A stretch of DNA of 64,000 bases from Planktotalea sp. (lineage in GTDB: Bacteria; Pseudomonadota; Alphaproteobacteria; Rhodobacterales; Rhodobacteraceae): the NCBI RefSeq assembly GCF_018607995.1, contig NZ_JABBAL010000023.1, forward strand, positions 1 through 64,000, read 5' to 3'. A program made the translations under genes and the position numbers. The notes under the pieces are model-generated. The model did no database searches, had not been told where the DNA came from, and saw nothing but the letters and a program-made list of their open reading frames with translations. Of this stretch, positions 18,845 through 27,359 are shown one piece after another. Position 1 is the first letter of the stretch; every line of letters begins with the position of its first letter.

Positions 18845-20263
18845 TCATGGCAGCCAACGCTGCACAAGGCGCACCACTTTCTTGACCGTGTCATTCTCAA
18901 ACAGACGCGGTATGAAATAGGCCCCCACCGCGCGCTTGTTCACGTCAAACACAGATGGATAAGGCGCAACCATTGCCGAAATTTGGCTCATTTTGAGCTT
19001 GTTCGCAATCGCAAGCGACCACATGCCTATCAACTCACCCGCTTGCGGCCCAGCAATCGAGACACCCACAGGGCGGCCCTTCACAACCATCACTTTAATC
19101 AATCCAGAGGCCTTGCGCTCTGCGATCAAACGGTCGTTGTGATGAATGTCGAAACGCACGACTTCCAGCTTATCAACATGTTCCTCGCGCGCTTGTGCCT
19201 CAGTCAAACCAATTTGGGACAATTCAGGGTCCGTATAAGTCGCCCAAGGAATATGTTTGGTGCTTTGCTTGGCTGGCAATCCAAACAGAGCGGAGCGAAT
19301 AATCACACCGGCCTGATAACCTGCCACATGGGTAAATTGCAGACCACCCGCCACATCGCCAATCGCGTAGACCTTTTTGTTCGTCGTCTTCAAACTGTCA
19401 TCAACAACAATGCCTGTGCGATGCGTCTCAATGCCAGCGGCCTCTAAGTTCAGCTTGTCCATATTGGGCTTGCGCCCAACGGCCATCAACAGATGCGTAC
19501 CCTTGAACACGCGGCCGTCCTTAGCGTGCACTTCAATCGCACCTGCCGTGCCTTTGATCTCACCGGCTAGGGCGTCTTCTTCGATGACAAGCCCCTCAGA
19601 ACGCAGGTTATCGAGCACAATCCCCACCATCTCAGTATCATCTTTGCCCAGCGCTTTCGCGCCTTCAATGACGGTCACTTTAGAGCCCATCCGCAAATGC
19701 GCTTGCGCCATTTCCATACCGATTGGGCCACCGCCGATAACCAGCAAATGCTCTGGCTGTTCGCGCAACTCGAATAAGGTCTCATTCGTCTCGTAAGGCA
19801 CGCTCTCCAGACCTGGAATGGGCGGCACGAATGGCGAAGAGCCTGTGGAAATCACAACACGACGCGCTTCGATGCGGTATTCGCCCGCTTCAACCTCAGT
19901 CGGTGAGACGAACTTGCCGTACTCACGGATCACCCGCACGCCCAAGCCTTCAAAACGCTCTTGGCTGTCCATAGGTTCGATCTGCGCGATGACACTTGCC
20001 ACGTGATCCTTAGCAGCCGCGTAATCCACCTTTGGCGTCACATCCGCGACACCGTAAGCGGAGGCATGCGCTTGTCCGTAGGATGCTTTGCCCGAGGCGA
20101 TCAGCGCTTTGGACGGGACACAACCGAAGTTCAAGCAATCGCCCCCCATCTTGTGACCCTCAAGCAGAACCACGCTTGCGCCCATTTGAACTGCACCTGC
20201 CGCAACGGACAGACCACCAGAGCCTGCGCCAATCACCAGAATATCTGTTTTGATCGTTTCCAT
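18845..20263 (-). CDS. FAD-dependent pyridine nucleotide-disulfide oxidoreductase, mercuric reductase/lipoamide dehydrogenase-like
   Basis: A 472-residue class I disulfide reductase. FAD-binding GAGSGGLSVAAGAVQMG, redox pair C43 and C48 in GGDCLNFGCVPSK, NAD(P)-binding GGGPIGMEMAQ and the second FAD motif AIGDVAG are all present. At the C-terminus the dimer-interface motif reads APYPSVFDV, where lipoamide dehydrogenases have a catalytic His (HPTLSE). That missing base argues against lipoamide dehydrogenase. It also lacks the N-terminal metal-binding domain and C-terminal Cys pair of mercuric reductase. Substrate unknown. The TVP38 gene lies two bases upstream, a common pairing, suggesting a joint membrane-linked redox role. 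Confidence 0.88.
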   Translation of the reverse strand: METIKTDILVIGAGSGGLSVAAGAVQMGASVVLLEGHKMGGDCLNFGCVPSKALIASGKASYGQAHASAYGVADVTPKVDYAAAKDHVASVIAQIEPMDSQERFEGLGVRVIREYGKFVSPTEVEAGEYRIEARRVVISTGSSPFVPPIPGLESVPYETNETLFELREQPEHLLVIGGGPIGMEMAQAHLRMGSKVTVIEGAKALGKDDTEMVGIVLDNLRSEGLVIEEDALAGEIKGTAGAIEVHAKDGRVFKGTHLLMAVGRKPNMDKLNLEAAGIETHRTGIVVDDSLKTTNKKVYAIGDVAGGLQFTHVAGYQAGVIIRSALFGLPAKQSTKHIPWATYTDPELSQIGLTEAQAREEHVDKLEVVRFDIHHNDRLIAERKASGLIKVMVVKGRPVGVSIAGPQAGELIGMWSLAIANKLKMSQISAMVAPYPSVFDVNKRAVGAYFIPRLFENDTVKKVVRLVQRWLP

Positions 20264-20265
20264 GA

Positions 20266-21006
20266 TTAGATGCCCTTTTTGCCGGTGACGGCTTTCACGA
20301 GGATGGGCAGCAGCGACAAAGCGCTAAAGCCAAGAATTGGGAAGAGGATATGTGGCTCAAAAATGATCCCGAAGTTTGGCGTCTCACCCGCAGCAAACAC
20401 TTCGCCAAGACCCGCACCCACGGAGGTGAAGACCAGCGTGCCAGGGATAATCCCAAGGAAGGTCGAGATCACATAGCGATGCAGCGGTACTTCAAGAAAC
20501 GCCGGGATCAGGTTGGCGATGAAGAAAGGTACCGCTGGCACAAGGCGAATGATAAAGAGCATCGACCACTGATTTTCGTCGATCCCATCTTTAATCTTCC
20601 TCACAGCTCCTTCGCTGCTTTCCAGTTTCGCCCCCAGCTTTTCACCAAACCCGTAGCGCGCCGCGAGAAATATCAGCGTCGCACCTAGCGCGGCCCCTGT
20701 GACGTTAAAGAAGGTGCCAAACGCGGTGCCAAACAAAAAACCACCCGTAAGTGTAGCGATTGTGGCACCCGGAAGCGAGAAGCCGACGATTGCGACATAA
20801 ACCGCTAAAAAGCCAAATGCCGCGATAAGATAGTTGCTGTCACGAAAGGCGATTAAAGCCTCACGATTGTCGCGCAGCGCATCGAAGCTGAGATAGTCTT
20901 TTAACGTAAAAGCGCCAATCACAGCAACCACAAGGATCACCAGCATTGGGAGCATTCTGGCCAATCCAGACTTGGATTTAGGTTGGCTCTCTGGAGTCTG
21001 TGTCAT
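20266..21006 (-). CDS. TVP38/TMEM64 (DedA-like) membrane protein
   Basis: A 246-residue inner-membrane protein of the SNARE-associated/VTT family. One helix near the N-terminus (about 22-42) and four further hydrophobic segments surround the core GATIATLTGGFLFGTAFGTF and the segment RLVPAVPFFIANLIPAF with its conserved FxxRLxPxxPF-like signature. Proteins of this family include lipid scramblase-like DedA members. Start 21006 is preferred over a TTG at 21033. It is transcribed with the flavoprotein reductase downstream. Confidence 0.88.
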   Translation of the reverse strand: MTQTPESQPKSKSGLARMLPMLVILVVAVIGAFTLKDYLSFDALRDNREALIAFRDSNYLIAAFGFLAVYVAIVGFSLPGATIATLTGGFLFGTAFGTFFNVTGAALGATLIFLAARYGFGEKLGAKLESSEGAVRKIKDGIDENQWSMLFIIRLVPAVPFFIANLIPAFLEVPLHRYVISTFLGIIPGTLVFTSVGAGLGEVFAAGETPNFGIIFEPHILFPILGFSALSLLPILVKAVTGKKGI

Positions 21007-21211
21007 GTCGCTCAACTTTCTCTTTCGGATCAAATTAGTTTCGCTTGTCTGAGTGCAACATGCTGATTTGATGTGGTTTGCGTAAGCCTAATCACGCCTG
21101 CTTGATCAAGAGTAACAATTGCAGTGAACAAAGCTGGACTTTGCATCAGAACTGTAACATTCACCCACACAAGAACAGACCAATTGTTGCAGAAAAACGT
21201 GCCACTTTGGT

Positions 21212-21240
21212 TTGACTTATTCCCCACGCCCCTCTATTGG
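21212..21240 (+). promoter_or_regulatory. Likely promoter of the rpmH-rnpA-yidD genes
   Basis: TTGACT at 21212-21217 and TATTGG at 21235-21240 are separated by exactly 17 bases, a good match to a housekeeping sigma-70 promoter. It lies 70 bases upstream of rpmH on the same strand and points to it, as expected for a highly expressed ribosomal protein gene. Confidence 0.5.
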
Positions 21241-21309
21241 ACGAGCTTCAAGATACATGGGGCCTCGGCGATTCTGCGCGGCTGCCCTGCTTTACACGGA
21301 GACGGAGCG

Positions 21310-21444
21310 ATGAAACGCACCTTTCAACCATCTAATCGCGTTCGCAAGAACCGCCACGGCTTTCGCGCACGCATGGCCACAAAAGCAGGTCGCAAGATCC
21401 TGAACGCGCGCCGCGCAAAGGGCCGTAAAGAGCTGAGCGCGTAA
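21310..21444 (+). CDS. rpmH: 50S ribosomal protein L34
   Basis: A 44-residue basic protein, [20 protein letters not shown] onward, a textbook bL34 sequence with the usual [24 protein letters not shown]-type end. A GGAGCG ribosome site is directly upstream. It heads the conserved rpmH-rnpA-yidD group. Confidence 0.98.
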   Translation: MKRTFQPSNRVRKNRHGFRARMATKAGRKILNARRAKGRKELSA

Positions 21445-21463
21445 GCGCCCGCATTCTAGGTTT

Positions 21464-21874
21464 ATGACTTTGACACCGCCGGAGGCCTCTGACGCGCATT
21501 GCGCTGACGGGAACACGCCTCCGGCGGTTTCATTGAGCCTGGCCGTTCTCAAAAAGCGTAGCGCGTTTTTGCATGCAGCCCGGGCGCGTCGTCAGGGCAC
21601 GACGTCAATGATGGTGCAAATGCGAGACCGTCACGATAAAGACCCAAATGTCGGTGTTGGCTTCACTTGCTCCAAGAAGGTTGGCAACGCCGTTGCGCGC
21701 AATCGTGCCAAACGTCGTCTGCGCGAAGCCGCGCGTGTCGTATTACCCCTACATGGCGTAAAAGGGTGCGATTACGTTCTGATCGGCCGCACCGAAGCAA
21801 CAGCCAACCGGCCTTTCGATTTGCTTGTCGGTGATCTGCGCTATGCCCTCAAAAAACTCCACGCCTCAAAATGA
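21464..21874 (+). CDS. rnpA: Ribonuclease P protein component
   Basis: A 136-residue basic protein that partners RNase P RNA in tRNA 5' maturation. The RNR motif region is [16 protein letters not shown] at about residues 74-89, preceded by VGFTCSKKV. The first 24 residues are a low-conservation extension that coincides with a strong inverted repeat in the DNA; an internal start near 21533 is an alternative, but a TPPEA-type N-terminus is usual in related bacteria. AGG precedes the ATG. It overlaps yidD by four bases (ATGA). Confidence 0.95.
   Translation: MTLTPPEASDAHCADGNTPPAVSLSLAVLKKRSAFLHAARARRQGTTSMMVQMRDRHDKDPNVGVGFTCSKKVGNAVARNRAKRRLREAARVVLPLHGVKGCDYVLIGRTEATANRPFDLLVGDLRYALKKLHASK
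21475..21528 (+). repeat. 12-bp perfect inverted repeat at the 5' end of rnpA
   Basis: ACCGCCGGAGGC (21475-21486) and GCCTCCGGCGGT (21517-21528) are perfectly complementary across a 30-base loop that itself contains GCGC/GCGC. The structure starts 11 bases after the rnpA ATG and would form a very stable GC hairpin in the mRNA just after L34. It could lower RnpA output relative to L34 (attenuation or ribosome-site occlusion). Only the repeat is seen; the role is inferred. Confidence 0.6.
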
Positions 21875-22092
21875 GTCCGCTTGCACATATCATCGCCCTG
21901 CCCGTGCGCGCCTATCGATTGGTCTTCTCACCCTGGGTCGGTTTCAATTGCCGCTATCACCCCACGTGCTCAGCCTACGCGATGGAAGCGCTAGAGAAAC
22001 ACGGCGCAATCAAAGGCAGTTGGCTGGCCGCGCGCCGCATTGGGCGCTGTCACCCATGGGGCAGTTCGGGCATAGATAACGTACCCGATTAA
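21871..22092 (+). CDS. yidD: Membrane protein insertion efficiency factor
   Basis: A 73-residue YidD protein. It has the family pattern: an N-terminal amphipathic helix ([17 protein letters not shown]), then the cysteine-bearing core [20 protein letters not shown] and RIGRCHPWG. It assists Sec/YidC membrane insertion. The ATG overlaps the rnpA stop. In most relatives yidC follows; here the next gene is a convergent unrelated hydrolase, so the conserved order is interrupted. Confidence 0.96.
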   Translation: MSPLAHIIALPVRAYRLVFSPWVGFNCRYHPTCSAYAMEALEKHGAIKGSWLAARRIGRCHPWGSSGIDNVPD

Positions 22093-22118
22093 TTCCCGAA
22101 CACACTTTTCCAAGTGAC

Positions 22119-22958
22119 CTATTTTAAGCCAAGATTACCCCTGTCCGTAAAAGCGCGTGTCGGAATTTCATGTCGATCCAAACGCCCACAAATCGTGTGA
22201 TAGATATCTTCCATAACTACTGGATCATCAAAATACCAAGTGTGACCCGCCCTAATGCTGCTTCCATGTTTTCCATCACGAAATCGATTACCACAATAGA
22301 TATCAACACCCTTTGGATGTTCAGGTGCCTCCATACCAGTCCGTCCCGCGCGTGGAGCCACAGCTAAACGCTTCATCAAAGAGATCGAAAGAACATCCTC
22401 CAATGGATTGGAATAATTCGTCAATCGCGCGCAATGACGATCGAGCGACGACGATTTTGGATTGCCTTTCGACAGGCTATCTACCGGAAGATTCGCCGTC
22501 ATCAGCATGACTTGACTGACTGCCCAACTGCGATCGGCTACCCTCGCACGATCATCCGCGTCGTCAAACGCTTCGCGCACAACGTAGAACCCCATAGAAT
22601 GGGCCAGTACATGAAGATCAATATGACAATCAGGTTGCTGAAAAGTAGAAAACGTTTCAATGTCATCCCGCACAAAGCGAAATGCTGAAAGCTTGGCATC
22701 CTCACGATCTTCTAGGTAGTTCAGCGCAGTATCCGCACTTGGCCAGTCAAAACTCACAACAGCACCGTCAAACCCTTGCTTTTCTAAACCCTTCTTGATT
22801 TTGCAATGCCTCTTTAGAACTGTGGCTTGCGAATTATTGAATCCGTGCAGGTAAAAAACAATATCTCCTTCAGTCAAAGGATTGCTTGTCCCGCCCATCG
22901 TTTCTTTCAAGATTGCTTTGGTCCATTTGCTTTTCGAAATGCGATGCGCGTATTTCAT
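22119..22958 (-). CDS. DUF900-type alpha/beta hydrolase
   Basis: A 279-residue alpha/beta hydrolase. The strand YLHGFNNS carries the HG oxyanion motif, GAVVSFDWPSADTALNYLEDREDA is the conserved DUF900 region, and the nucleophile elbow is LAHSMG at about residue 122. A candidate acid lies in the NPLEDVLSISL segment, and a late His is in RAGHTWYFDD. No signal peptide is evident. Substrate unknown (esterase or lipase-like). Its base composition and the flanking AT-rich DNA differ from the neighbours, and it sits where yidC is expected, so acquisition by insertion is likely. Confidence 0.75.
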   Translation of the reverse strand: MKYAHRISKSKWTKAILKETMGGTSNPLTEGDIVFYLHGFNNSQATVLKRHCKIKKGLEKQGFDGAVVSFDWPSADTALNYLEDREDAKLSAFRFVRDDIETFSTFQQPDCHIDLHVLAHSMGFYVVREAFDDADDRARVADRSWAVSQVMLMTANLPVDSLSKGNPKSSSLDRHCARLTNYSNPLEDVLSISLMKRLAVAPRAGRTGMEAPEHPKGVDIYCGNRFRDGKHGSSIRAGHTWYFDDPVVMEDIYHTICGRLDRHEIPTRAFTDRGNLGLK

Positions 22959-22988
22959 ATCATTCGCAGAACTAGGTAACTCAAAAAA

Positions 22989-23107
22989 AATGGCTCACCG
23001 CGGGCTCATTTGAAAACCACCACCCAATTTACCGCGAGACACAAAAACATAATACATATCAAGATATCTCCAAAAATGCGAAAAAATCTCTAAAAAGGTG
23101 AGCCATT
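22989..23107. repeat. 11-bp inverted repeats bounding AT-rich DNA upstream of ttcA
   Basis: AATGGCTCACC at 22989-22999 and GGTGAGCCATT at 23097-23107 are exact inverted copies separated by 97 bases of AT-rich DNA that contains no convincing gene. The arrangement could be the ends of a small non-autonomous element or a long-range hairpin. No target duplication was recognised next to the arms. Confidence 0.45.
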
Positions 23108-23249
23108 CAACGTTAATACACTTTAAAAGTGTGCATTCACATTAAGTCCAAGGACACTAAAAAATTTTGACATTTTGGCGGTGCCGACCCTGCTCAGCTC
23201 AATTGAAAACGCCCTTCCCACACCCCCTTCAAAATGCCATATCCAGCGC

Positions 23250-24095
23250 ATGTTAGATAATCACGACGACATTCACCCGCTTTTTTCTGGTGCGCCGAGC
23301 ACCACAGAATTCAAAAAGCTACGCAAACGTCTGGTGCGCTACACGCGTGAAGCGATTGAGCAATACGGCATGATCGAACCGGGGGGCAAATGGTTGGTCT
23401 GCATGTCCGGTGGCAAAGACAGCTATACGTTGCTTGCGATTCTGATTGAACTCAAATGGCGCGGGCTTTTGCCTGTAGAGTTGCTCGCGTGCAATCTGGA
23501 TCAAGGTCAACCCGGATTTCCAGCAACCGTACTGCCCGAGTTTCTTGAAAAAATGGGCGTACCACATCGCATTGAGTACCAAGACACTTATTCAATCGTC
23601 ATGGATAAGATCCCAGCAGGTCGCACCTTTTGCGCGCTGTGTTCGCGTTTGCGTCGCGGCAATCTCTACCGCGTGGCCCGCGAGGAGGGCTGCACCGCCG
23701 TCGTGCTTGGTCATCACCGCGATGATATTTTGGAAACCTTCTTTATGAACCTCTTTCACGGGGGGCGCCTTGCGACGATGCCACCCAAATTGCTGAATGA
23801 AGAGGGCGATTTGTTCGTGTACCGCCCTCTCGCTCATGTGGCCGAAGTCGATTGCGAGAAATTCGCGAGCGCGATGAATTATCCGATTATCCCTTGTGAT
23901 CTTTGCGGCTCTCAGGATGGATTGCAGCGCCAGCAAGTGAAACAAATCCTTGATGGATGGGAAGCCAACAATCCTGGTCGTCGCCAAGTCATGTTCCGCG
24001 CCTTGACCAATGCGCGCCCATCGCACCTGCTCGACCCAAAGATTTTTGATTTCGCAGGTTTGATGCGCGGAGGTGTGCCCGAGACGCAAGTCTGA
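23250..24095 (+). CDS. ttcA: tRNA 2-thiocytidine(32) synthetase
   Basis: A 281-residue TtcA protein that thiolates cytidine 32 of certain tRNAs using an iron-sulfur cluster. The PP-loop SGGKDS is at about residues 53-58, the cluster cysteines are C128 and C131 (CALC) and the CDLC motif at 216-219, and [10 protein letters not shown] is conserved. I prefer the ATG at 23250 because relatives begin near MLD...DIHPLF; an upstream TTG at 23175 would add 25 unconserved residues. It stands alone, between the hydrolase insert and the transglycosylase gene. Confidence 0.95.
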   Translation: MLDNHDDIHPLFSGAPSTTEFKKLRKRLVRYTREAIEQYGMIEPGGKWLVCMSGGKDSYTLLAILIELKWRGLLPVELLACNLDQGQPGFPATVLPEFLEKMGVPHRIEYQDTYSIVMDKIPAGRTFCALCSRLRRGNLYRVAREEGCTAVVLGHHRDDILETFFMNLFHGGRLATMPPKLLNEEGDLFVYRPLAHVAEVDCEKFASAMNYPIIPCDLCGSQDGLQRQQVKQILDGWEANNPGRRQVMFRALTNARPSHLLDPKIFDFAGLMRGGVPETQV

Positions 24096-24167
24096 AGGTG
24101 GTTGTTTGCGGCTGCGCAACAATGCGTTACTGTTTCGTAAAACAAAGTAATTTGAACGGGCAGTATT

Positions 24168-25295
24168 ATGACGATTACCAGACGAACTTTCGCCCTCACT
24201 CTGGGCGCCTTTGGCCTAAGTGCGTGCCGCGGCACAACCCCACAAAGCACGAGCCGCTCCAAATCCACAGGTCTCACACCAGATATGCGCCCGCAACCTA
24301 ATGCAGGCTATGGCGCTTGGGTCGCCTCGTTCAAAAACCGTGCCGGTGGATATGGGCTCAGCAGCGCAACAATCGCCGCAGGGTTTCGTGGCGCAGGGTA
24401 TCTGCCCGATGTCGTGAAACGCGACCGCAATCAAACGGAATTCAAACGATCGCTCGAAGATTACCTCTCCATCGCAGCGTCCGACGATCGCGTTAACAAA
24501 GGCCGCGCCGCATTCGCCCGCCATCGCGGTACTTTGAATGCGTTGGAAAAAAAATACGGGGTCGATGCGACAATCATCTGCGCAATCTGGGGTTTAGAAA
24601 GCCAATTTGGCGAGCGTAAAGGCAACATTCCTGTAATCTCCTCCACCTCGACATTGGCGTTCGACGGGCGGCGCGGAGCATTCTTTGAAAAGCAACTCGT
24701 CGCGGCGCTGAAGATCATCCAAAATGGGGATATCACGGCGGATCGCATGTTTGGATCTTGGGCCGGTGCCATGGGCCACACCCAGTTTATTCCGACGTCC
24801 TACGCTGCCTTTGCCGTCGATTTCACGGGCGACGGGCGACGCGATATTTGGTCAGCTGATCCAAGCGACGCGCTCGCCTCAACTGCCGCTTACCTGCAAC
24901 GCAACGGGTGGAGCCGTGGTGTGCGCTGGGGCGCGGAATCACGCTCTGGAACTTTACAGCCCCAAGCGGGAGGACCAAAATTTTCTACTACAGGCAACTT
25001 CCGCGCGATCAAACGCTACAACAATTCAGATGCATACGCGATTGGCGTCGGACATCTATCGGACCGCATCGGCGGCGCTGGCCCCTTGCGCGGAAGCTTC
25101 CCACCCGATGAGTTTGGCCTGACAAAAGACGATCGCATCGCTTTGCAAAAACGCCTGACATCGCGGGGTTTTGACACAGGCGGGGCCGACGGCATTCTCG
25201 GCAACAAAAGTCGCGCAGCGATCAGTGACTATCAGCGCAGAAAGGGTTTAGAGATCACAGGACGCCCTTCACAAGCGTTGCTGCGCGGTCTTTAG
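24168..25295 (+). CDS. Lytic murein transglycosylase, MltB family lipoprotein
   Basis: A 375-residue periplasmic enzyme cleaving peptidoglycan glycan strands. The N-terminus has RR followed by a hydrophobic run and a lipobox LSAC with the lipid-bearing Cys at residue 20. The catalytic Glu is in IWGLESQFG at about residue 144, and GAMGHTQFIPTSY and DFTGDGRRDIW are family motifs. The last 60 residues form a PG_binding_1 domain (LQKRLTSRGFDTGGADGILG, then AAISDYQRRKGL). Its stop codon overlaps the end of the degenerate tungstate transporter remnant on the other strand. Confidence 0.93.
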   Translation: MTITRRTFALTLGAFGLSACRGTTPQSTSRSKSTGLTPDMRPQPNAGYGAWVASFKNRAGGYGLSSATIAAGFRGAGYLPDVVKRDRNQTEFKRSLEDYLSIAASDDRVNKGRAAFARHRGTLNALEKKYGVDATIICAIWGLESQFGERKGNIPVISSTSTLAFDGRRGAFFEKQLVAALKIIQNGDITADRMFGSWAGAMGHTQFIPTSYAAFAVDFTGDGRRDIWSADPSDALASTAAYLQRNGWSRGVRWGAESRSGTLQPQAGGPKFSTTGNFRAIKRYNNSDAYAIGVGHLSDRIGGAGPLRGSFPPDEFGLTKDDRIALQKRLTSRGFDTGGADGILGNKSRAAISDYQRRKGLEITGRPSQALLRGL

Positions 25296-25640
25296 TTTGT
25301 AGCGTTAAACGTAAACAAGCGCGCGCCATTGATTGTGTAGAAATTGATCAAATCGGCTACTTTAAGCGACACCAACCACACTTTTAAAGCCTGTGCTGCG
25401 GCCACATTTATATTGGCGTGCTTCGCAGCGCTCACTGGCAAATAGGCATATTGATTAAACAGCGCAGGATCGCCTGAATAGAGTAGCGCAAGGTCTGTCT
25501 TATTGCCAATAATTTAACCAACTCAGACGATCCGCAAGGATATATGCGCTCGTTGCGGAAGCTGTATTGAGGCTAGCCCCCATGCCCGCTCCAGCCGCTC
25601 TATACCAAGGATTAAAAACTGCAATTCGATGTCCACGTCT
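25292..25640 (-). pseudogene. Remnant of tungstate-type ABC transporter binding protein (TupA-like)
   Basis: The minus strand of 25292-25511 reads as a recognisable C-terminus of a TupA-type solute-binding protein: DLALLYSGDPALFNQYAYLP, later LKVWLVSLKVADLINFYTING and ARLFTFN before a TAA. An N-terminal piece, LLPAIKEDVDIELQFLILG, is joined directly to the ATPase remnant upstream by an apparent deletion, and the middle is missing or out of frame with stops. The gene cannot make a full protein. Identification rests on pattern recall of the family, so the substrate (tungstate or molybdate) is tentative. Confidence 0.65.
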
Positions 25641-25930
25641 TCCTTGATTGCGGGCAAGAGCACATCCGGCGAGCGAATTAGCGCAAGGGCGAGCTTTTGC
25701 TCTTCGCCCCCCGACAATCACGGCGCGTGCCGCTCCAGAGCGTTTGCTAGTCCGATACGCTCAGCCCAATGCTCAACCTTTTGTCTAATAATGGGTCTTG
25801 CCGTTCCCATCAGCTCTAAAGGGTAGACAAGATTGGCGCGCACTGTGCGGCGCAACATGATGGGGTTTTAAAACACATACACCTGCTCTTGCCACGCTTG
25901 AGCGTCCAGTTTCGAAAGGGCCAGCTCACC
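25641..25930 (-). pseudogene. Remnant of ABC transporter ATPase (TupC-like)
   Basis: In one minus-strand frame this stretch reads VYVF-stop-NPIMLRRTVRANLVYP, then ERIGLANALERHAP-stop-LSGGEEQKLALALIRSPDV. The first stop replaces a Q-loop Gln (TAA for CAA) and the second precedes the ABC signature LSGGE. Walker A is absent because the 5' third is deleted up to the permease stop, and the Walker B aspartate region is lost in the fusion to the binding-protein remnant. It is inactive beyond doubt. Confidence 0.75.
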
Positions 25931-26635
25931 AGCGTTCCTCCTGCTCTGTGCGCGAGAGGGTGTGGATCAAGATATTCACCGCAAGCGCCAATGCGACCAG
26001 CACGAAACCAAGCCCCAGCGCGAGCGCGAGCGCAAAATCACCCTTCCCCGTCTCCAACGCTATTGCAGTCGTCAAAACCCGCGTCGCGTGATCGATGTTA
26101 CCACCCACAATCATGATCGCGCCCACTTCGCCAATCGCGCGGCCAAACCCTGCCAAGGCAACAGCCAGCAAAGCACGGCGTCCGTCCCAAATCAACGTCA
26201 TGATGCGTTCCCATTTCGCGGTACTCAGTGAGATCAGCAGATCATGACATTCCGCTCAAAGTTCGCACATCGTCTGATGGGTGGTCGAGGCAATAAGCGG
26301 CGTGATAATAATTACCTGCGCAATGATCATCGCGCTTGGCGTGTAGAAGAGGCCGCCCCTCCCCAAATGGACCAGACCTGCTAAGCAGCAAATAGACAAT
26401 CAAGCCAACCACCACAGGCGACAAGCCCATCAACGCATTGGACACCGCACGCTGTGCGCCGCTAGCGAAACCGCCAGATCGCAAGCCACGTGCCAAACGG
26501 CAAAGCAATCAGCGAGGCAGCCACCAACGCAGACCGGTTGACTTGCAAAGAGCGCAGCGTGATTTCGACCGGATCGGCGTTAAACGTGACGATCAGCCAG
26601 AATGCAGCCTCCAATCTGGCCCAAATGTCGTTCAT
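25926..26635 (-). pseudogene. Frameshifted ABC transporter permease (TupB-like)
   Basis: Three minus-strand pieces in different frames reconstruct a permease of about 235 residues: the N-terminus MNDIWARLEAAFWLIVTFNA (from 26635), the middle VSNALMGLSPVVVGLIVYLL with a Leu-Ser-rich follow-on, and the C-terminus WDGRRALLAVALAGFGRAIG through GNIDHATRVLTTAIALETGKG to the stop at 25926. The membrane EAA-like loop (GFGRAIGEVGA) survives. At least two frameshifts separate the pieces, so it is inactive. Together with the two entries downstream it is a wholly decayed uptake operon in the order permease, ATPase, binding protein. Confidence 0.75.
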
Positions 26636-26792
26636 CGCGGCATTCTTTTGCGGGGCAGCGTCCGCACGCCCTTCGCGTCCTAACAATCACCAATCAACAT
26701 TCTATGCCAAAGATTCGCGGCGCGATTGGCCCGAGAGGCGACGACAGTTTATGAATTGGATCTGTCGCAAATACACGCTAAACTTCTTCCCC

Positions 26793-27359
26793 ATGACACC
26801 TGATTTCACCCAATCCTTCCCCTTGCGCGCCGAGCGTGTGCATGAAGTGTGTGGCCCATGTGCTGCGAGTTTTGCTGCTGTTTGTGCAAGCAGCACGCGG
26901 GGAAGTGTCATTTGGATTCGCGAATATTGGCGGCCAGGAACGTTAAACCCACTCGGCCTGTTGCCCTTCTTTGACCCCGGCAAGCTCTTGATTGCAAAAG
27001 TAAAAGATCAAACAGAGGGGCTCGCCGTCGCGGAAGAAGCGCTCCGCGATGGGACCACCCCTTTGGTCATTCTGGAAATCAGCCAACCCATGGGATTGAT
27101 CCAAGGGCGTCGATTGCAGCTCTCTGCGAGGGCAGGAAAATCCACAGGCCTATGCCTTATTCCCGATGGGATGGGCAGCAATGCGGCTGAGTCTCGCTGG
27201 CACGCGGCACCAATTTTTGACCCTTTCTCTGCCCCGGGAGACTCGACTCTCCAACGTTACGAACTTATTAAGAACAAATCAGGAACATTAGGATTTTGGC
27301 ATGTTCGATGGGATACAGCGTCGCGTCGTCTCCATCTGGTTTCCGCGACTGGCGAGTGA
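26793..27359 (+). CDS. imuA: ImuA, mutasome accessory protein
   Basis: A 188-residue RecA-like protein lacking a Walker A motif, as usual for ImuA of this group. Recognisable segments are LRAERVHEVCGPCAASFAA, ILEISQPMGLIQGRRLQLSA, CLIPDGMGSNAAESRWHAAP and ELIKNKSGTLGFWHVRWD. It works with ImuB and DnaE2 in damage-induced mutagenic translesion synthesis. The ATG at 26793 fits the expected N-terminus; an ATG at 26751 is in frame and has a GAGG 12 bases before it. The 3' end overlaps imuB by 59 bases. No GTTC-N7-GTTC LexA site was found just upstream. Confidence 0.85.
   Translation: MTPDFTQSFPLRAERVHEVCGPCAASFAAVCASSTRGSVIWIREYWRPGTLNPLGLLPFFDPGKLLIAKVKDQTEGLAVAEEALRDGTTPLVILEISQPMGLIQGRRLQLSARAGKSTGLCLIPDGMGSNAAESRWHAAPIFDPFSAPGDSTLQRYELIKNKSGTLGFWHVRWDTASRRLHLVSATGE

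Noticed and set aside
18845-20263. Lipoamide dehydrogenase (lpd) assignment
   Set aside because: The catalytic His of the HPTLSE motif is absent and there are no 2-oxoacid dehydrogenase genes nearby.
22989-23107. A complete insertion sequence or MITE
   Set aside because: The two 11-bp arms are exact, but no transposase, no target duplication and no second copy in the window were found; recorded only as an inverted repeat.
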